Below are positions 33,888 through 41,310 of a DNA stretch of 41,310 nt, in pieces. Origin of the DNA: Chloroflexota bacterium (GTDB lineage Bacteria > Chloroflexota > Anaerolineae > Anaerolineales > Anaerolineaceae). The stretch is taken from assembly GCA_009773005.1 (NCBI GenBank), contig WOUT01000022.1:1-41310 (forward strand), in the 5' to 3' direction. The notes under the pieces were generated by a model, which was not told the DNA's origin, did no database searches, and saw only the letters and a program-made list of their open reading frames with translations. The stretch's first letter is position 1; every line of letters starts with the position of its first letter. Position numbers and translations under genes: made by a program.

Positions 33888-34625
33888 ATGCCTTTTTCAC
33901 TGATCCAATCCATCCGCGACGACATTCAATCCGTTTTTGACCGCGACCCGGCGGCCCGCTCAACCCTGGAATTGCTGCTGGCGTATCCGGGACTGCATGC
34001 CGTCTGGGCGCACCGTACCGAACATTGGTTGTGGGAGCACGGGCTGAACCTGTTTGCGCGCTGGTTGTCGCACGTTACCCGTTTTTTCACCGGTATTGAA
34101 ATTCACCCCGGCGCAAAGATCGGCAGTGGATTCTTCATCGACCACGGCATGGGGGTCGTGATCGGCGAAACTGCCGAGATCGGCAACCGGGTCACGCTGT
34201 ATCATGGGGTCACCCTGGGAGGGACGAGTTTTCAAAAAGGGAAACGCCATCCGACCATCGAAGATGAAGTGGTGATCGGCGCTGGCGCAAAGATCCTGGG
34301 CGCCATCACGATTGGCTCTCACAGCCGGATCGGGGCAAACGCGGTGGTGGTGAAAACCGTTCCCCCGAATTCGGTGGTGGTAGGGATACCCGGGCAAGTG
34401 GTCAGCCGCAGCCTGCCCGCCGGGGCTGGTCCGGATCTGGAGCACGGCCGCTTGCCGGACACACTGGGTGACTCGGTAGCTTCCCTGATGAACCGCCTTG
34501 ATTTGGTAGAATCACTCCTGCATATGCAATTGAAAGATGCAACAACCGGAGAAAAACAACCTCCGCCGGTGAGAGTTCACACCCCAACCGACGGGGTGTG
34601 GCACGGCGAAGATTTTATGATCTAA
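33888..34625 (+). CDS. cysE: Serine O-acetyltransferase
   Basis: A 245-residue acetyltransferase making O-acetylserine from serine and acetyl-CoA. An N-terminal helical part is followed by a left-handed beta-helix with hexapeptide repeats ([69 protein letters not shown]). The conserved catalytic His is in [10 protein letters not shown]. The C-terminal extension of about 60 residues is longer than in many short SATs and ends DFMI; an Ile end is typical for tails that insert into the CysK active site, which is known for CysE-CysK complexes. The ribosome site AGGAGG lies seven bases upstream of the ATG. Confidence 0.93.
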   Translation: MPFSLIQSIRDDIQSVFDRDPAARSTLELLLAYPGLHAVWAHRTEHWLWEHGLNLFARWLSHVTRFFTGIEIHPGAKIGSGFFIDHGMGVVIGETAEIGNRVTLYHGVTLGGTSFQKGKRHPTIEDEVVIGAGAKILGAITIGSHSRIGANAVVVKTVPPNSVVVGIPGQVVSRSLPAGAGPDLEHGRLPDTLGDSVASLMNRLDLVESLLHMQLKDATTGEKQPPPVRVHTPTDGVWHGEDFMI

Positions 34626-34629
34626 AAAT

Positions 34630-34668
34630 AGGACGCACACACCACCGTGTCGTGCGCCTCTATTTTTT
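34630..34668 (+). terminator. Terminator of the cysK-cysE operon
   Basis: An imperfect stem (AGGACGCAC from 34630, GTGCGCCT up to 34659, extended by ACAC/GTGT with small bulges) is followed by TCTATTTTTT. Its T-run overlaps the stop codon of the convergent CAP/LysM gene. Confidence 0.65.
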
Positions 34669-35628
34669 ACGCATGGGTTTGAGGAAGGTAAAAAACAGGA
34701 CGATGAAGAACCCCACGGCGCTAATCACGACCAGACCCAATCCGAGCCACTGCCGGTCGATCTTGGGCAGCGCATCAGCCAGGCTGGGTCTCGGCGTTGG
34801 AGTGATTGTGCGGGTAGGTCTTGGGGTGTTTGGCACAAGGGTCTGCGTGGGCGTTCGAGTCGGCTGCACGACCGTTGGCGTGCGGGACGGCGTAATGGTC
34901 ACAGTTGGCGCCAGACGGATGGTAAGTTTCTGCCCCTCATATATTTTATCTGAAGTGAGTTTGTTAAGGGTTGTGATCTGGTTGATGGTGACACCATAAA
35001 ATTCAGCGATGGTTGAAAGCGCCTGCCCGTATTGAACGATATGGTATATGGAGCCGTCTTCATTGGGCGTTGAGGTCAGCACTGGGCTGATCCACTGGCT
35101 GGATTGTGTTGGGGATGTCGTTTTATTGGAGGACGAACCGGAAGAAGAACCACCTGGCGCAGAAGCAGCATGAAGCACGTAATAAGTCGTCCCGTTGGGA
35201 GCTGTGTAAGCAAAAGCGCCTATTCGGGTGTATTGCGCTTCTGTTGCAGGGTACTGGTGTAGCGGATCTCCCCATACATTATATTGTTGAAACCAGGCCA
35301 GATCAGCAGAAACGGCGCAAGCGATATTTTCTGTCGCAAAAAAAGTCCCCAAAGCGCCATATCCAGAGGCGGCAATCCGTTCCATTTTTCCACCTGGATG
35401 ACCGCACCCCCCCTGGGCATACATCTGGTACGCTGCCGAAGCTGCGGAATTATTCAATAACTGATCTTCGACCATGGCAGAAAAACCATTTGCCATTCGC
35501 ATGCTGTTCATCCAACTGATCAATTGGGATGCGGATACCGTTGAGGCTTGCACCTCTGTAACTATTGTAAACACAGGCAAAGCTACTACAAAATAAAATA
35601 CAACTAAGGAAATAATTTTTCGGCGCAT
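34660..35628 (-). CDS. Cell-surface CAP (SCP-like) and LysM protein with C-terminal anchor
   Basis: A 322-residue exported protein. It has a signal peptide (1-28, ending VQAS), a CAP-like domain (about 33-156) with helix LISWMNSMRMANG and GGCGHPGG, a Ser-rich linker, one LysM domain (about 194-239; YHIVQYGQALSTIAEFYGVT) that should bind peptidoglycan, a Thr/Pro-rich stalk with TPTRT-like repeats (about 243-275), and a C-terminal membrane helix (about 291-312) with a basic end. It is probably displayed on the wall and held in the membrane. The ATG at 35628 lies just before the signal peptide; the longer frame adds 17 residues that would be upstream of the -10 box. Confidence 0.82.
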   Translation of the reverse strand: MRRKIISLVVFYFVVALPVFTIVTEVQASTVSASQLISWMNSMRMANGFSAMVEDQLLNNSAASAAYQMYAQGGCGHPGGKMERIAASGYGALGTFFATENIACAVSADLAWFQQYNVWGDPLHQYPATEAQYTRIGAFAYTAPNGTTYYVLHAASAPGGSSSGSSSNKTTSPTQSSQWISPVLTSTPNEDGSIYHIVQYGQALSTIAEFYGVTINQITTLNKLTSDKIYEGQKLTIRLAPTVTITPSRTPTVVQPTRTPTQTLVPNTPRPTRTITPTPRPSLADALPKIDRQWLGLGLVVISAVGFFIVLFFTFLKPMRKK

Positions 35629-35655
35629 CGTTGGGTTATTATACCCGATGCGCCG
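35621..35655 (-). promoter_or_regulatory. Long inverted repeat spanning the -10 box and start codon of the CAP/LysM gene
   Basis: CGGCGCATCG (35621-35630) and CGATGCGCCG (35646-35655) are perfect 10-base complements, with a further GGGT/ACCC inside. The minus-strand TATAAT (35638-35643) sits in the loop, and the start codon (35626-35628) is in the stem. The expected transcription start is only a few bases before the ATG. It could be a protein-binding operator or a cruciform. Confidence 0.55.
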
Positions 35656-35681
35656 CATGATATTGCGAGGATGGAGCAATA

Positions 35682-36104
35682 TTATTTTAGACTTCCTTCC
35701 ATAAAATTCGTACTCATCGATTCAGCAACTACCAAAAAATCAGTCGATGAAATTATCCCGATGATCATTCCTGTATCATCAGCAACAGGCAAATGATGAA
35801 TGCGCAGTTGTTTCATTTTTGCCGCACATTCCTTCATACTCGTCGATGCCTCAACCGTGATCACCGGGGATGCCATGATTTCACGAATCCTGGTCTTGGC
35901 AGGATCAAACCCCTGGGCAACGATCTTGTCACAAATATCCATCGAGGTAACAATTCCATATTCCGGGTTCGAGGGAGTTTTATTGACAATCACGCTATTC
36001 ATATAACGGTGCCGCATGAGCGATAATCCTTCATCGACGGTTGCATCCGGGTCAATGAAAACCACGAGATCCTTCATCCAATCCTTGACGGTCGTGAGTT
36101 GCAT
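35682..36104 (-). CDS. Two-CBS-domain protein
   Basis: A 140-residue protein made almost only of a CBS pair (Bateman module): residues about 7-62 (VKDWMKDLVVFIDPDATVDE, RHRYMNSVIVN) and about 74-130 (IREIMASPVITVEAST, QLRIHHLPVADDTG). CBS pairs bind adenosine nucleotides and regulate partners. No catalytic domain is attached, and its partner is not visible. AGGAG lies six bases upstream of the ATG. Confidence 0.88.
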   Translation of the reverse strand: MQLTTVKDWMKDLVVFIDPDATVDEGLSLMRHRYMNSVIVNKTPSNPEYGIVTSMDICDKIVAQGFDPAKTRIREIMASPVITVEASTSMKECAAKMKQLRIHHLPVADDTGMIIGIISSTDFLVVAESMSTNFMEGSLK

Positions 36105-36150
36105 TCTTTTCTCCTTGAGCGCTTGTTTAGCGCGGATGATATTTTCGAAG

Positions 36151-36166
36151 GTCGTTATCTAACGAC
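36151..36166. repeat. Perfect inverted repeat upstream of the CBS gene
   Basis: GTCGTTA-TC-TAACGAC in the 126-base gap between surE and the CBS gene, about 50 bases upstream of the CBS start codon. No T-tract follows. It may be an operator; no other evidence. Confidence 0.4.
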
Positions 36167-36230
36167 ATTAACAATTTAGTATATTCAGAGCCAAAAGTCA
36201 ACCGTGATTTGCCAAACAAATTTTTGATGT

Positions 36231-37004
36231 TTATCCTCTCGACCAGTTCCAGCGCCCTATTTCTTCAAGCAAATGATAAGCGGTCAAATCAAGCTGAATG
36301 GGAGTAATGGAGACGTATCCGGCGGCCAGGTCGCCAAAATCAGTGCCACTTTCCGGCACCCCGGTGGGGGCTTCGCCGCCGATCCAGTAATACGGCTTGC
36401 CGCGCGGATCTTCACGCCGTATCAACTCATCCCGGTAGATGCGCATTCCCTGTCGGGTAACCCGGTATCCTTTGATTTCGTCTTCCGTTAGATAAGGCAC
36501 ATTCACGTTGAGCAAAGTGTTTGGCTGAAGTTCATGTTCCTGCAAGGTTTCAGCTATCTTCCGTGCGGCAATTGCAGCGGTACTATAATTAAGTATGCCG
36601 CTATGATATTCAGGAGCATCAAGTGAGACAGCAATTGCCTGAACACCTGCTATTGCAGCTTCCATGGCAGCTGTTACCGTGCCTGAATAGGTCACGTCGT
36701 GCCCGATATTGGCATTCGGGTTGATCCCGGAGACGACCAGATCGATCGGTTTTTCCACCACACCCATCAAGGCAAGCGCCACGCAATCAGAAGGCGCGCC
36801 GTCACTTGCCAGCGCCGGTGTTCCGTCTGACAGCGTTACTGGTTTGGCGCGCAGCGGCCGGTTGAGCGTCTTCACGTGCCCGGATGCCGACCAATTGCGG
36901 TCTGGAGCGAGAACAGTAACTTCACCAAGTTTTCGCATTTCCTGAACAAGCGCAAGCAGCCCGGCAGCAAAAACACCATCATCATTCGTAACGAGTATAT
37001 GCAT
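36231..37004 (-). CDS. surE: 5'/3'-nucleotidase SurE
   Basis: A 257-residue nucleoside monophosphate phosphatase. The N-terminal metal-binding TNDDG has Asp8-Asp9; further motifs are LAPDRNWSASGHV, SGINPNANIGHDVTYSGTV and GVQAIAVSL, all standard for SurE. GGA lies eight bases upstream of the ATG. It diverges from rpsB. The family dephosphorylates nucleotides under stress or stationary phase; it is often near other repair or stress genes, but no such link is visible here. Confidence 0.94.
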   Translation of the reverse strand: MHILVTNDDGVFAAGLLALVQEMRKLGEVTVLAPDRNWSASGHVKTLNRPLRAKPVTLSDGTPALASDGAPSDCVALALMGVVEKPIDLVVSGINPNANIGHDVTYSGTVTAAMEAAIAGVQAIAVSLDAPEYHSGILNYSTAAIAARKIAETLQEHELQPNTLLNVNVPYLTEDEIKGYRVTRQGMRIYRDELIRREDPRGKPYYWIGGEAPTGVPESGTDFGDLAAGYVSITPIQLDLTAYHLLEEIGRWNWSRG

Positions 37005-37168
37005 CTATAGTCCAACTTTCATTATTTAGATAAGAGATAGTCAATAATCAGATTCCCGGGTTGTTTTAAGTGTCAAGATGCGCCATTATCTGTAATTCTA
37101 ACATTACTCATTATTCTTTGCCTTTGAGTGAAGACACGCGAGGAAAAAACTTATTTTTACGGGTTCTG

Positions 37169-37177
37169 TGCTATAAT
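37169..37177 (+). promoter_or_regulatory. Extended -10 promoter element of rpsB
   Basis: TGCTATAAT is a full extended -10. The -35 is poor. Transcription from about 37184 would give a leader of roughly 115 bases. Confidence 0.6.
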
Positions 37178-37183
37178 TCATCG

Positions 37184-37300
37184 GCTGTGGCGTAAAGCCC
37201 GGCACTATCCCACACGCTCCCCGATCTTGTCTGCGTGCTGCCACAAGCAGTGAGGACGAGGCTAAAGGAAGCGGAAGAATAACGCAAAGGAGTACTACTT
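37184..37300 (+). promoter_or_regulatory. Structured 5' leader of rpsB
   Basis: TGTGGC (37186-37191) pairs with GCCACA (37240-37245), and can be extended by GC/GC across a bulged A. This forms a closing stem around about 48 bases, followed by a purine-rich tail and the ribosome site GGAG before the ATG at 37301. Autoregulatory leaders for ribosomal protein S2 are known in other bacteria. That this one binds S2 is inference. Confidence 0.4.
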
Positions 37301-38371
37301 ATGAGTTCAGTTGTTTCTATGAAAGCTCTGCTGGAAAGCGGCGTCCATTTCGGTCACCGCACCAACAAATGGAATCCCTTGATGCGCCCTTATATTTTCA
37401 CCGAGCGCAACGGAATCCATATCATCGATCTTCAGCAAACTGTCAAATTATTGAACACGGCATTCAACCTGGTGCGCGATACCGTCGCCAAGGGTGGATC
37501 AATCATGTTCGTTGGCACTAAACGACAGGCGCAGGAAACGATCGCTGAAGAAGCCGTTCGCTGCGGAATGCCATACGTTACAGAACGCTGGCTGGGCGGC
37601 ATGATCACCAACTGGTCAACCATGTTGATCCGCATCCAGGAACTCGAACGGCTGGAAAAATTATCCGAGACAGGTGATATCAACCGTCTCACTAAAAAAG
37701 AAGGTCTTTTAATTACCCGCAGCATCAAGAAACTGGTGACCCGCCTTTCCGGCGTTCGCAATATGAAACGGGTTCCTGATCTCGTGTTCATTGTTGATGT
37801 TGTGCGCGAGCACACCGCTGTGCACGAAGCCAACCTCAAGGGCATCCCTGTGGTGGCTCTGGTTGACACCAATTGTGACCCTCGCACCGTAGATTATGTG
37901 ATCCCCTCCAATGACGATGCCATTCGCGCCATTAAACTATTAGTGGGCAAGATTGCTGACGCTGTCATCGAAGGCAAGACCATGTTCAAAGATGAGGACC
38001 AAGACGGCGCTCCTACTGGAACCGGTGCCGTGGTCCGCTCCGTTTCCGCTACCCCGCGTCCGCGCATGGATGAAGAAAGTGAAATGGACGACAGCGATTT
38101 GTTAGGCGCTGCCACTCTCGCCAAACTTGGCGGAAAAGTGGAAGATGTTGAAGCCGTTACAGAGGTTGTTCAAGTGAAAGATGTTGAACCCGTTGCAAAG
38201 GTTGTTGAAGTGGAAGCTATTGAAGCTGTTGCAGAGATTGTTGAAGTGGAAGAAGTTGAAGCCGTTGCAGAGGTTGTTGAAGTGGAAGATATTGAAACTA
38301 TTGCAGAAGTAGTTGAAGCAGTTGAAGTAAAACCTGCCAAAAAAGTCAAGAAGATCGAAGATATTGAATAA
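37301..38371 (+). CDS. rpsB: 30S ribosomal protein S2 with acidic repeat tail
   Basis: The first about 235 residues are standard S2: [49 protein letters not shown] and [20 protein letters not shown]. The family is normally about 230-270 residues; this one has 356. From about residue 245 a non-conserved tail follows: a Ser/Asp-rich linker, then five 12-residue repeats at 283-340 (type [12 protein letters not shown]), and a basic end ([13 protein letters not shown]). The tail is acidic and hydrophobic in alternation, so it may form a beta or coiled surface element. tsf follows after 67 bases. Confidence 0.95.
   Translation: MSSVVSMKALLESGVHFGHRTNKWNPLMRPYIFTERNGIHIIDLQQTVKLLNTAFNLVRDTVAKGGSIMFVGTKRQAQETIAEEAVRCGMPYVTERWLGGMITNWSTMLIRIQELERLEKLSETGDINRLTKKEGLLITRSIKKLVTRLSGVRNMKRVPDLVFIVDVVREHTAVHEANLKGIPVVALVDTNCDPRTVDYVIPSNDDAIRAIKLLVGKIADAVIEGKTMFKDEDQDGAPTGTGAVVRSVSATPRPRMDEESEMDDSDLLGAATLAKLGGKVEDVEAVTEVVQVKDVEPVAKVVEVEAIEAVAEIVEVEEVEAVAEVVEVEDIETIAEVVEAVEVKPAKKVKKIEDIE
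38147..38320 (+). repeat. 36-base tandem repeat inside rpsB
   Basis: About 4.8 copies of a 36-base unit beginning GTTGAA or ATTGAA (starts at 38147, 38183, 38219, 38255 and 38291) encode the 12-residue tail repeats. Copies differ at several bases but keep the frame, so the copy number could change without breaking the gene. Confidence 0.85.
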
Positions 38372-38438
38372 GTCCCGCGTCCTGAGGCTCTTACGAGCGA
38401 CATCGGTGAACATTGAATAGAAAAGGAACAAGAGTAAT

Positions 38439-39056
38439 ATGGCTATTACAACTGAAATGATTAAAACATTGCGCGAGACCACCGGCGCTGGCATCCTCGA
38501 CTGCCGAAAAGCGCTTGAACAATCCAACGGCGACATGAACTCCGCCATGGACTTTCTGCGTGAAAAAGGGTTGGCGACCGCCACCAAACGCTCCGGACGG
38601 CAGGCTTCAGAAGGTGTGGTCGAACTTTACTCTCACGGCAACGGTCGGGTAGGCGTCATGATTGAATTGAACTGCGAAACCGATTTCGTCGGCCGCTCTG
38701 AAGCTTTCCGCACGCTGGCGCACGAACTCGCGCTGCAAATCGCCGCCACCGCACCCCAGTACATCCTCGAAGCTGACATCCCCGCCGAGGTGATCGAACG
38801 GGAAACCAAGATCGCAACCGTAAAAGCCAAAGAAGACGGCAAACCTGATGCTGTACTTCCCCGCATCATCGAAGGTTCGATCAAAAAATTCAAGGATGAA
38901 TTCGTGTTGATGAACCAGTCTTACATCCGCGAGGATAGTATCACGGTGCAAGAACTGGTGAACCAGAAGATCGCAGCACTGGGAGAAAACCTCATCGTCC
39001 GCCGGTTTGCCCGCTGGGCGCTTGGCGAAACCACCGCGGAAGTTGTTGAAGAATAA
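38439..39056 (+). CDS. tsf: Elongation factor Ts, short form
   Basis: A 205-residue nucleotide exchange factor for EF-Tu. The N-terminal UBA-like helix region (MIKTLRETTGAGILDCRKAL) and the TDFV motif (ELNCETDFVGRSEAF), which contacts EF-Tu, are present. E. coli EF-Ts has about 280 residues; this short form, with one core subdomain, resembles the Thermus type (about 200). A terminator hairpin follows the stop, so pyrH is probably transcribed at a reduced level. Confidence 0.94.
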   Translation: MAITTEMIKTLRETTGAGILDCRKALEQSNGDMNSAMDFLREKGLATATKRSGRQASEGVVELYSHGNGRVGVMIELNCETDFVGRSEAFRTLAHELALQIAATAPQYILEADIPAEVIERETKIATVKAKEDGKPDAVLPRIIEGSIKKFKDEFVLMNQSYIREDSITVQELVNQKIAALGENLIVRRFARWALGETTAEVVEE

Positions 39057-39821
<765 letters not shown>

Positions 39822-39849
39822 GATAACGGTATCCGAGAACCGAGAGTTG

Positions 39850-39891
39850 TAATTAGTAATTAGTCATGAGTAATTAGTCATTAGTGAACAG
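39850..39891. repeat. Heptanucleotide tandem repeat
   Basis: Six units of seven bases: TAATTAG, TAATTAG, TCATGAG, TAATTAG, TCATTAG, TGAACAG. It lies in the gene-free gap after pyrH (39822-40204), which otherwise holds the palindrome at 40076 and no gene. The design resembles the short tandem repeats known from cyanobacteria. Confidence 0.7.
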
Positions 39892-40075
39892 GGAAAATCT
39901 CAGGCAAACCGCTCGGGGGCAGGCAGGATATTCTGGGTGCGGAGTGCAGTTTGTATTTGCCACAACAAAGGCGACCGGCACCTCTCGCTACGCTCGGGTG
40001 TGCAACAACCGCGACCGTTCGCCCTTTCCAGAACCTCGATATGGGGTTGTGGAGAGAAATCGCAATTGACTTATC

Positions 40076-40102
40076 GAGGGCACGGCGCGCCGTGCCCCTA
40101 CC
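40076..40102. repeat. REP-like element with perfect 20-base palindrome (copy 1)
   Basis: The core GGGCACGGCGCGCCGTGCCC (40078-40097) is a perfect palindrome, preceded by GA and followed by CTACC. The same frame of bases recurs at 40711-40737, with 21 of 27 identical positions. Confidence 0.7.
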
Positions 40103-40204
40103 AGGCCGACGATACGGGATTGTGGTTTAAATTATTTTTGAATTTTTTGTGCGAAACATTTCAAATCAATTCGCATAATGTATGGTAATCTTACAAAGAA
40201 CCAA

Positions 40205-40396
40205 ATGGAATCTTCAATAGTCTCTTCCAAGTACAAAGTGGTCAATCCTCGAAAGATCAGGGAATTGCTTCAACTTGCCCCTGGGCAGAGAGTGATTTTT
40301 ATTCCCATTCGGAATAGCATTCGAATGGTAAAAGTGTCTTCCCCCAAAGAATCGTTTGGGTTCTTGAAAGGTATTGATACCTGGGTTAATCGCTGA
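40205..40396 (+). CDS. MazE/AbrB-like antitoxin (SpoVT-AbrB domain)
   Basis: A 63-residue protein with the swapped-hairpin AbrB fold: SSIVSSKYKVVNPRKIRELL, LAPGQRVIFIP and a C-terminal tail (FGFLKGIDTWVNR) resembling the toxin-binding end of VapB/MazE-type antitoxins. Such antitoxins bind their promoter and a PIN-type toxin. The end is a little shorter than usual. The toxin gene that should follow is only a fragment, so this is an orphan. No ribosome site is clear; an upstream in-frame ATG at 40178 is possible. Confidence 0.7.
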   Translation: MESSIVSSKYKVVNPRKIRELLQLAPGQRVIFIPIRNSIRMVKVSSPKESFGFLKGIDTWVNR

Positions 40397-40420
40397 AAAA
40401 ACCAAAAAACCCCGGGGATT

Positions 40421-40573
40421 GCTGTTGAGGCTGTGCTGCTATCAAGCGAATATGTGGTTCCTATGGCAGACAGTATTATTTTGGCAACTGTACGAAGCAA
40501 AAATGCCACCTTATGGACGTTTGATGAGCATTTCATGGAGTTGGAAAATGTGGTTTGGATTAAGAAAGAATAG
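40421..40573 (+). pseudogene. Remnant of a PIN-domain (VapC-like) toxin
   Basis: An open stretch of about 50 codons encodes AVEAVLLSSEYVVPMADSII, then LATVRSKNATLWTFDEHFME and ELENVVWIKKE. The pattern ADSxILATxRxxxATLWTxDxxF is the C-terminal half of PIN ribonucleases with their last metal-binding Asp residues. The N-terminal half, with the first catalytic Asp, and the start codon are missing. It directly follows the antitoxin gene, so a toxin-antitoxin pair has lost its toxin by internal deletion. Confidence 0.65.
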
Positions 40574-40710
40574 AAATCCTGATTGGGTTTTATATAAATG
40601 CAATTGTATTAACAATTGCGCCAGCGAGGCGATCAGGTACAGCTTCGGCGCAGGAAAATGAGTGTGACCTGTGCAACTTCGGGAAATCTAAAACACGCGA
40701 TGTCGATCTT

Positions 40711-40737
40711 GAGGGCGCAGCACGCTCCGCCCCTACC
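40711..40737. repeat. REP-like element, degenerate palindrome (copy 2)
   Basis: It begins GAGGGCGCAGC and ends GCCCCTACC, like copy 1 at 40076, with 21 of 27 bases the same. The palindrome is imperfect (GGGCG and AGC pair with GCT and CGCCC). Confidence 0.6.
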
Positions 40738-40847
40738 CCGGGAAAAAATGCTCGAGAAAGGTAATTAAGTACAGCTTTAGTGGGGGGAAATAATTGCAAC
40801 TCACACATGTCTGATACATGTGATATTGATAACTCAACAAACTTTAG

Positions 40848-40882
40848 AGAGAACGGTTAACAGAGAACAGTTAACGGTTGAC
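40848..40882. repeat. Second heptanucleotide tandem repeat
   Basis: Five seven-base units: AGAGAAC, GGTTAAC, AGAGAAC, AGTTAAC, GGTTGAC. Its end overlaps the -35 box of the promoter candidate at 40878. Confidence 0.65.
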
Positions 40883-40905
40883 TTTTATTTATTTCATGCT
40901 AATCT
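40878..40905 (+). promoter_or_regulatory. Candidate promoter of the SH3 lipoprotein gene
   Basis: TTGACT (40878-40883), a 16-base spacer and TAATCT (40900-40905), with an extended TGC before the -10. A leader of about 185 bases would follow. Confidence 0.45.
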
Positions 40906-41096
40906 ATATATGAAGTCTTATTATTAATAACTGAAAGACTTGTGAACGTTTAATCGGGACAATAATACTGGGGATGCTAATGTTTAAATATTGCGTCTTC
41001 AAAAAAAGTGTAAATCAAACCCCCTGGCAACCAAAGTAGACGACGCCTCTCGAAAGTGATTGCTGTGTTGATTTAGTCATTTTTAAGGAGGTTAAT

Positions 41097-41310
41097 ATGA
41101 TAACCCGGTGGCAGTTTTTAATCGCTCTCGTCACGGTCATTATTTCCCTGTCTGCCTGCGGGGAAGTATCAACCCAGACGCCAGCCAGCGTTGATGTGCC
41201 CGCCGAGACCGTTATCCAGAAGCCTGTGCTGGGGGTGGTTAAGGGTATCGGTTGTTATTCCGGCCCCGGGGCAGACTACGCGCCAGTGCGCCTGCTGGCC
41301 CCGAACCAGT
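41097..41310 (+). CDS. Lipoprotein with N-terminal SH3-like domain (3' end beyond window)
   Basis: The frame starts at ATG 41097 with AAGGAGG five bases upstream, and is open to the window end (71 codons). The N-terminus is a lipoprotein signal (WQFLIALVTVIISLSAC, lipobox SAC). After a Thr/Pro-rich linker comes the beginning of a bacterial SH3 domain: CYSGPGADYAPVRLLAPNQ, the pattern of surface-exposed SH3b repeats. It is probably an exported envelope protein; the rest is not visible. Confidence 0.75.
   Translation, partial: MITRWQFLIALVTVIISLSACGEVSTQTPASVDVPAETVIQKPVLGVVKGIGCYSGPGADYAPVRLLAPNQ

Larger units (their letters stand above)
40574..41096. other. Gene-free gap with repeats before the lipoprotein gene
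   Basis: No coding region is supportable. It holds a second REP-like element (40711-40737), an inverted repeat CACATG/CATGTG (40803-40821), a heptanucleotide repeat (40848-40882) and a promoter candidate (40878-40905). The last about 190 bases are a possible long leader with no structure I can name. Confidence 0.5.

Noticed and set aside
38102-38587. Minus-strand frame rich in Asn/Phe repeats across the rpsB tail
   Set aside because: It is the complement of the 36-base repeat in rpsB; periodic repeats naturally leave open frames on the other strand.
40374-40661. 95-codon plus-strand frame after the antitoxin gene
   Set aside because: The translation has no PIN or other pattern, while the neighbouring frame shows clear PIN-domain residues.

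Overview
The window most resembles the chromosome of a Chloroflexota bacterium of the Anaerolineae type. This is inferred from gene content and protein style: a very long SecA, paired M16 peptidases, a CAP+LysM protein with a Thr/Pro-rich stalk and C-terminal anchor, stacked LiaF/PspC-like membrane proteins, and glycan and central-metabolism genes in short operons. No rRNA, tRNA, CRISPR array or complete insertion sequence was recognised. The first and last genes are cut by the window edges.

Layout. 1-5.1 kb: surface glycan genes (a sugar-type SAM methyltransferase, a DUF2304 membrane protein coupled to a polyprenyl-phosphate glycosyltransferase, a second GT2 enzyme, and a GT-C-like membrane glycosyltransferase). 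5.2-9.1 kb: a GH127 glycosidase diverging from dihydrolipoyl dehydrogenase, then a small membrane protein. 9.1-14.7 kb: secA and an S1-domain protein, closed by a strong terminator. 14.8-16.4 kb: an M19 dipeptidase overlapping a membrane protein. 16.5-22.6 kb: an FprA-like flavoprotein, then a tightly packed run of two M16 peptidases, acpS, a metallophosphoesterase and a ParB-like/DUF4032 protein. 22.6-26.3 kb: a small minus-strand gene with a consensus promoter and palindromic operator, then frr-uppS-cdsA and glpX. 26.3-30.7 kb: a SIMPL lipoprotein and a five-gene envelope operon of LiaF/PspC type, all on the minus strand.

30.8-32.2 kb is decaying sequence: a broken REP-associated (Y1) transposase between REP-like inverted repeats, and a frameshifted membrane-protein gene whose stop lies inside one repeat. 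32.7-34.6 kb is cysK-cysE. Its 5' leader encodes a 13-residue peptide with two Cys codons, followed by mutually exclusive pairing segments: a classical attenuator arrangement and the most interesting object found. 34.7-37.0 kb: CAP/LysM protein, CBS-domain protein and surE. 37.3-39.8 kb: rpsB (with an acidic 12-residue repeat tail), tsf and pyrH. From 39.8 kb onward lie heptanucleotide repeats, two related REP-like palindromes, a MazE/AbrB-type antitoxin with only a remnant of its PIN toxin, and finally the start of an SH3-containing lipoprotein.

Functionally, the window combines housekeeping growth genes (translation, protein export, phospholipid and undecaprenyl synthesis, CoA-carrier activation) with envelope maintenance genes and a sulfur-assimilation operon. 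Assignments come from reading motifs and gene order; no database search was run.
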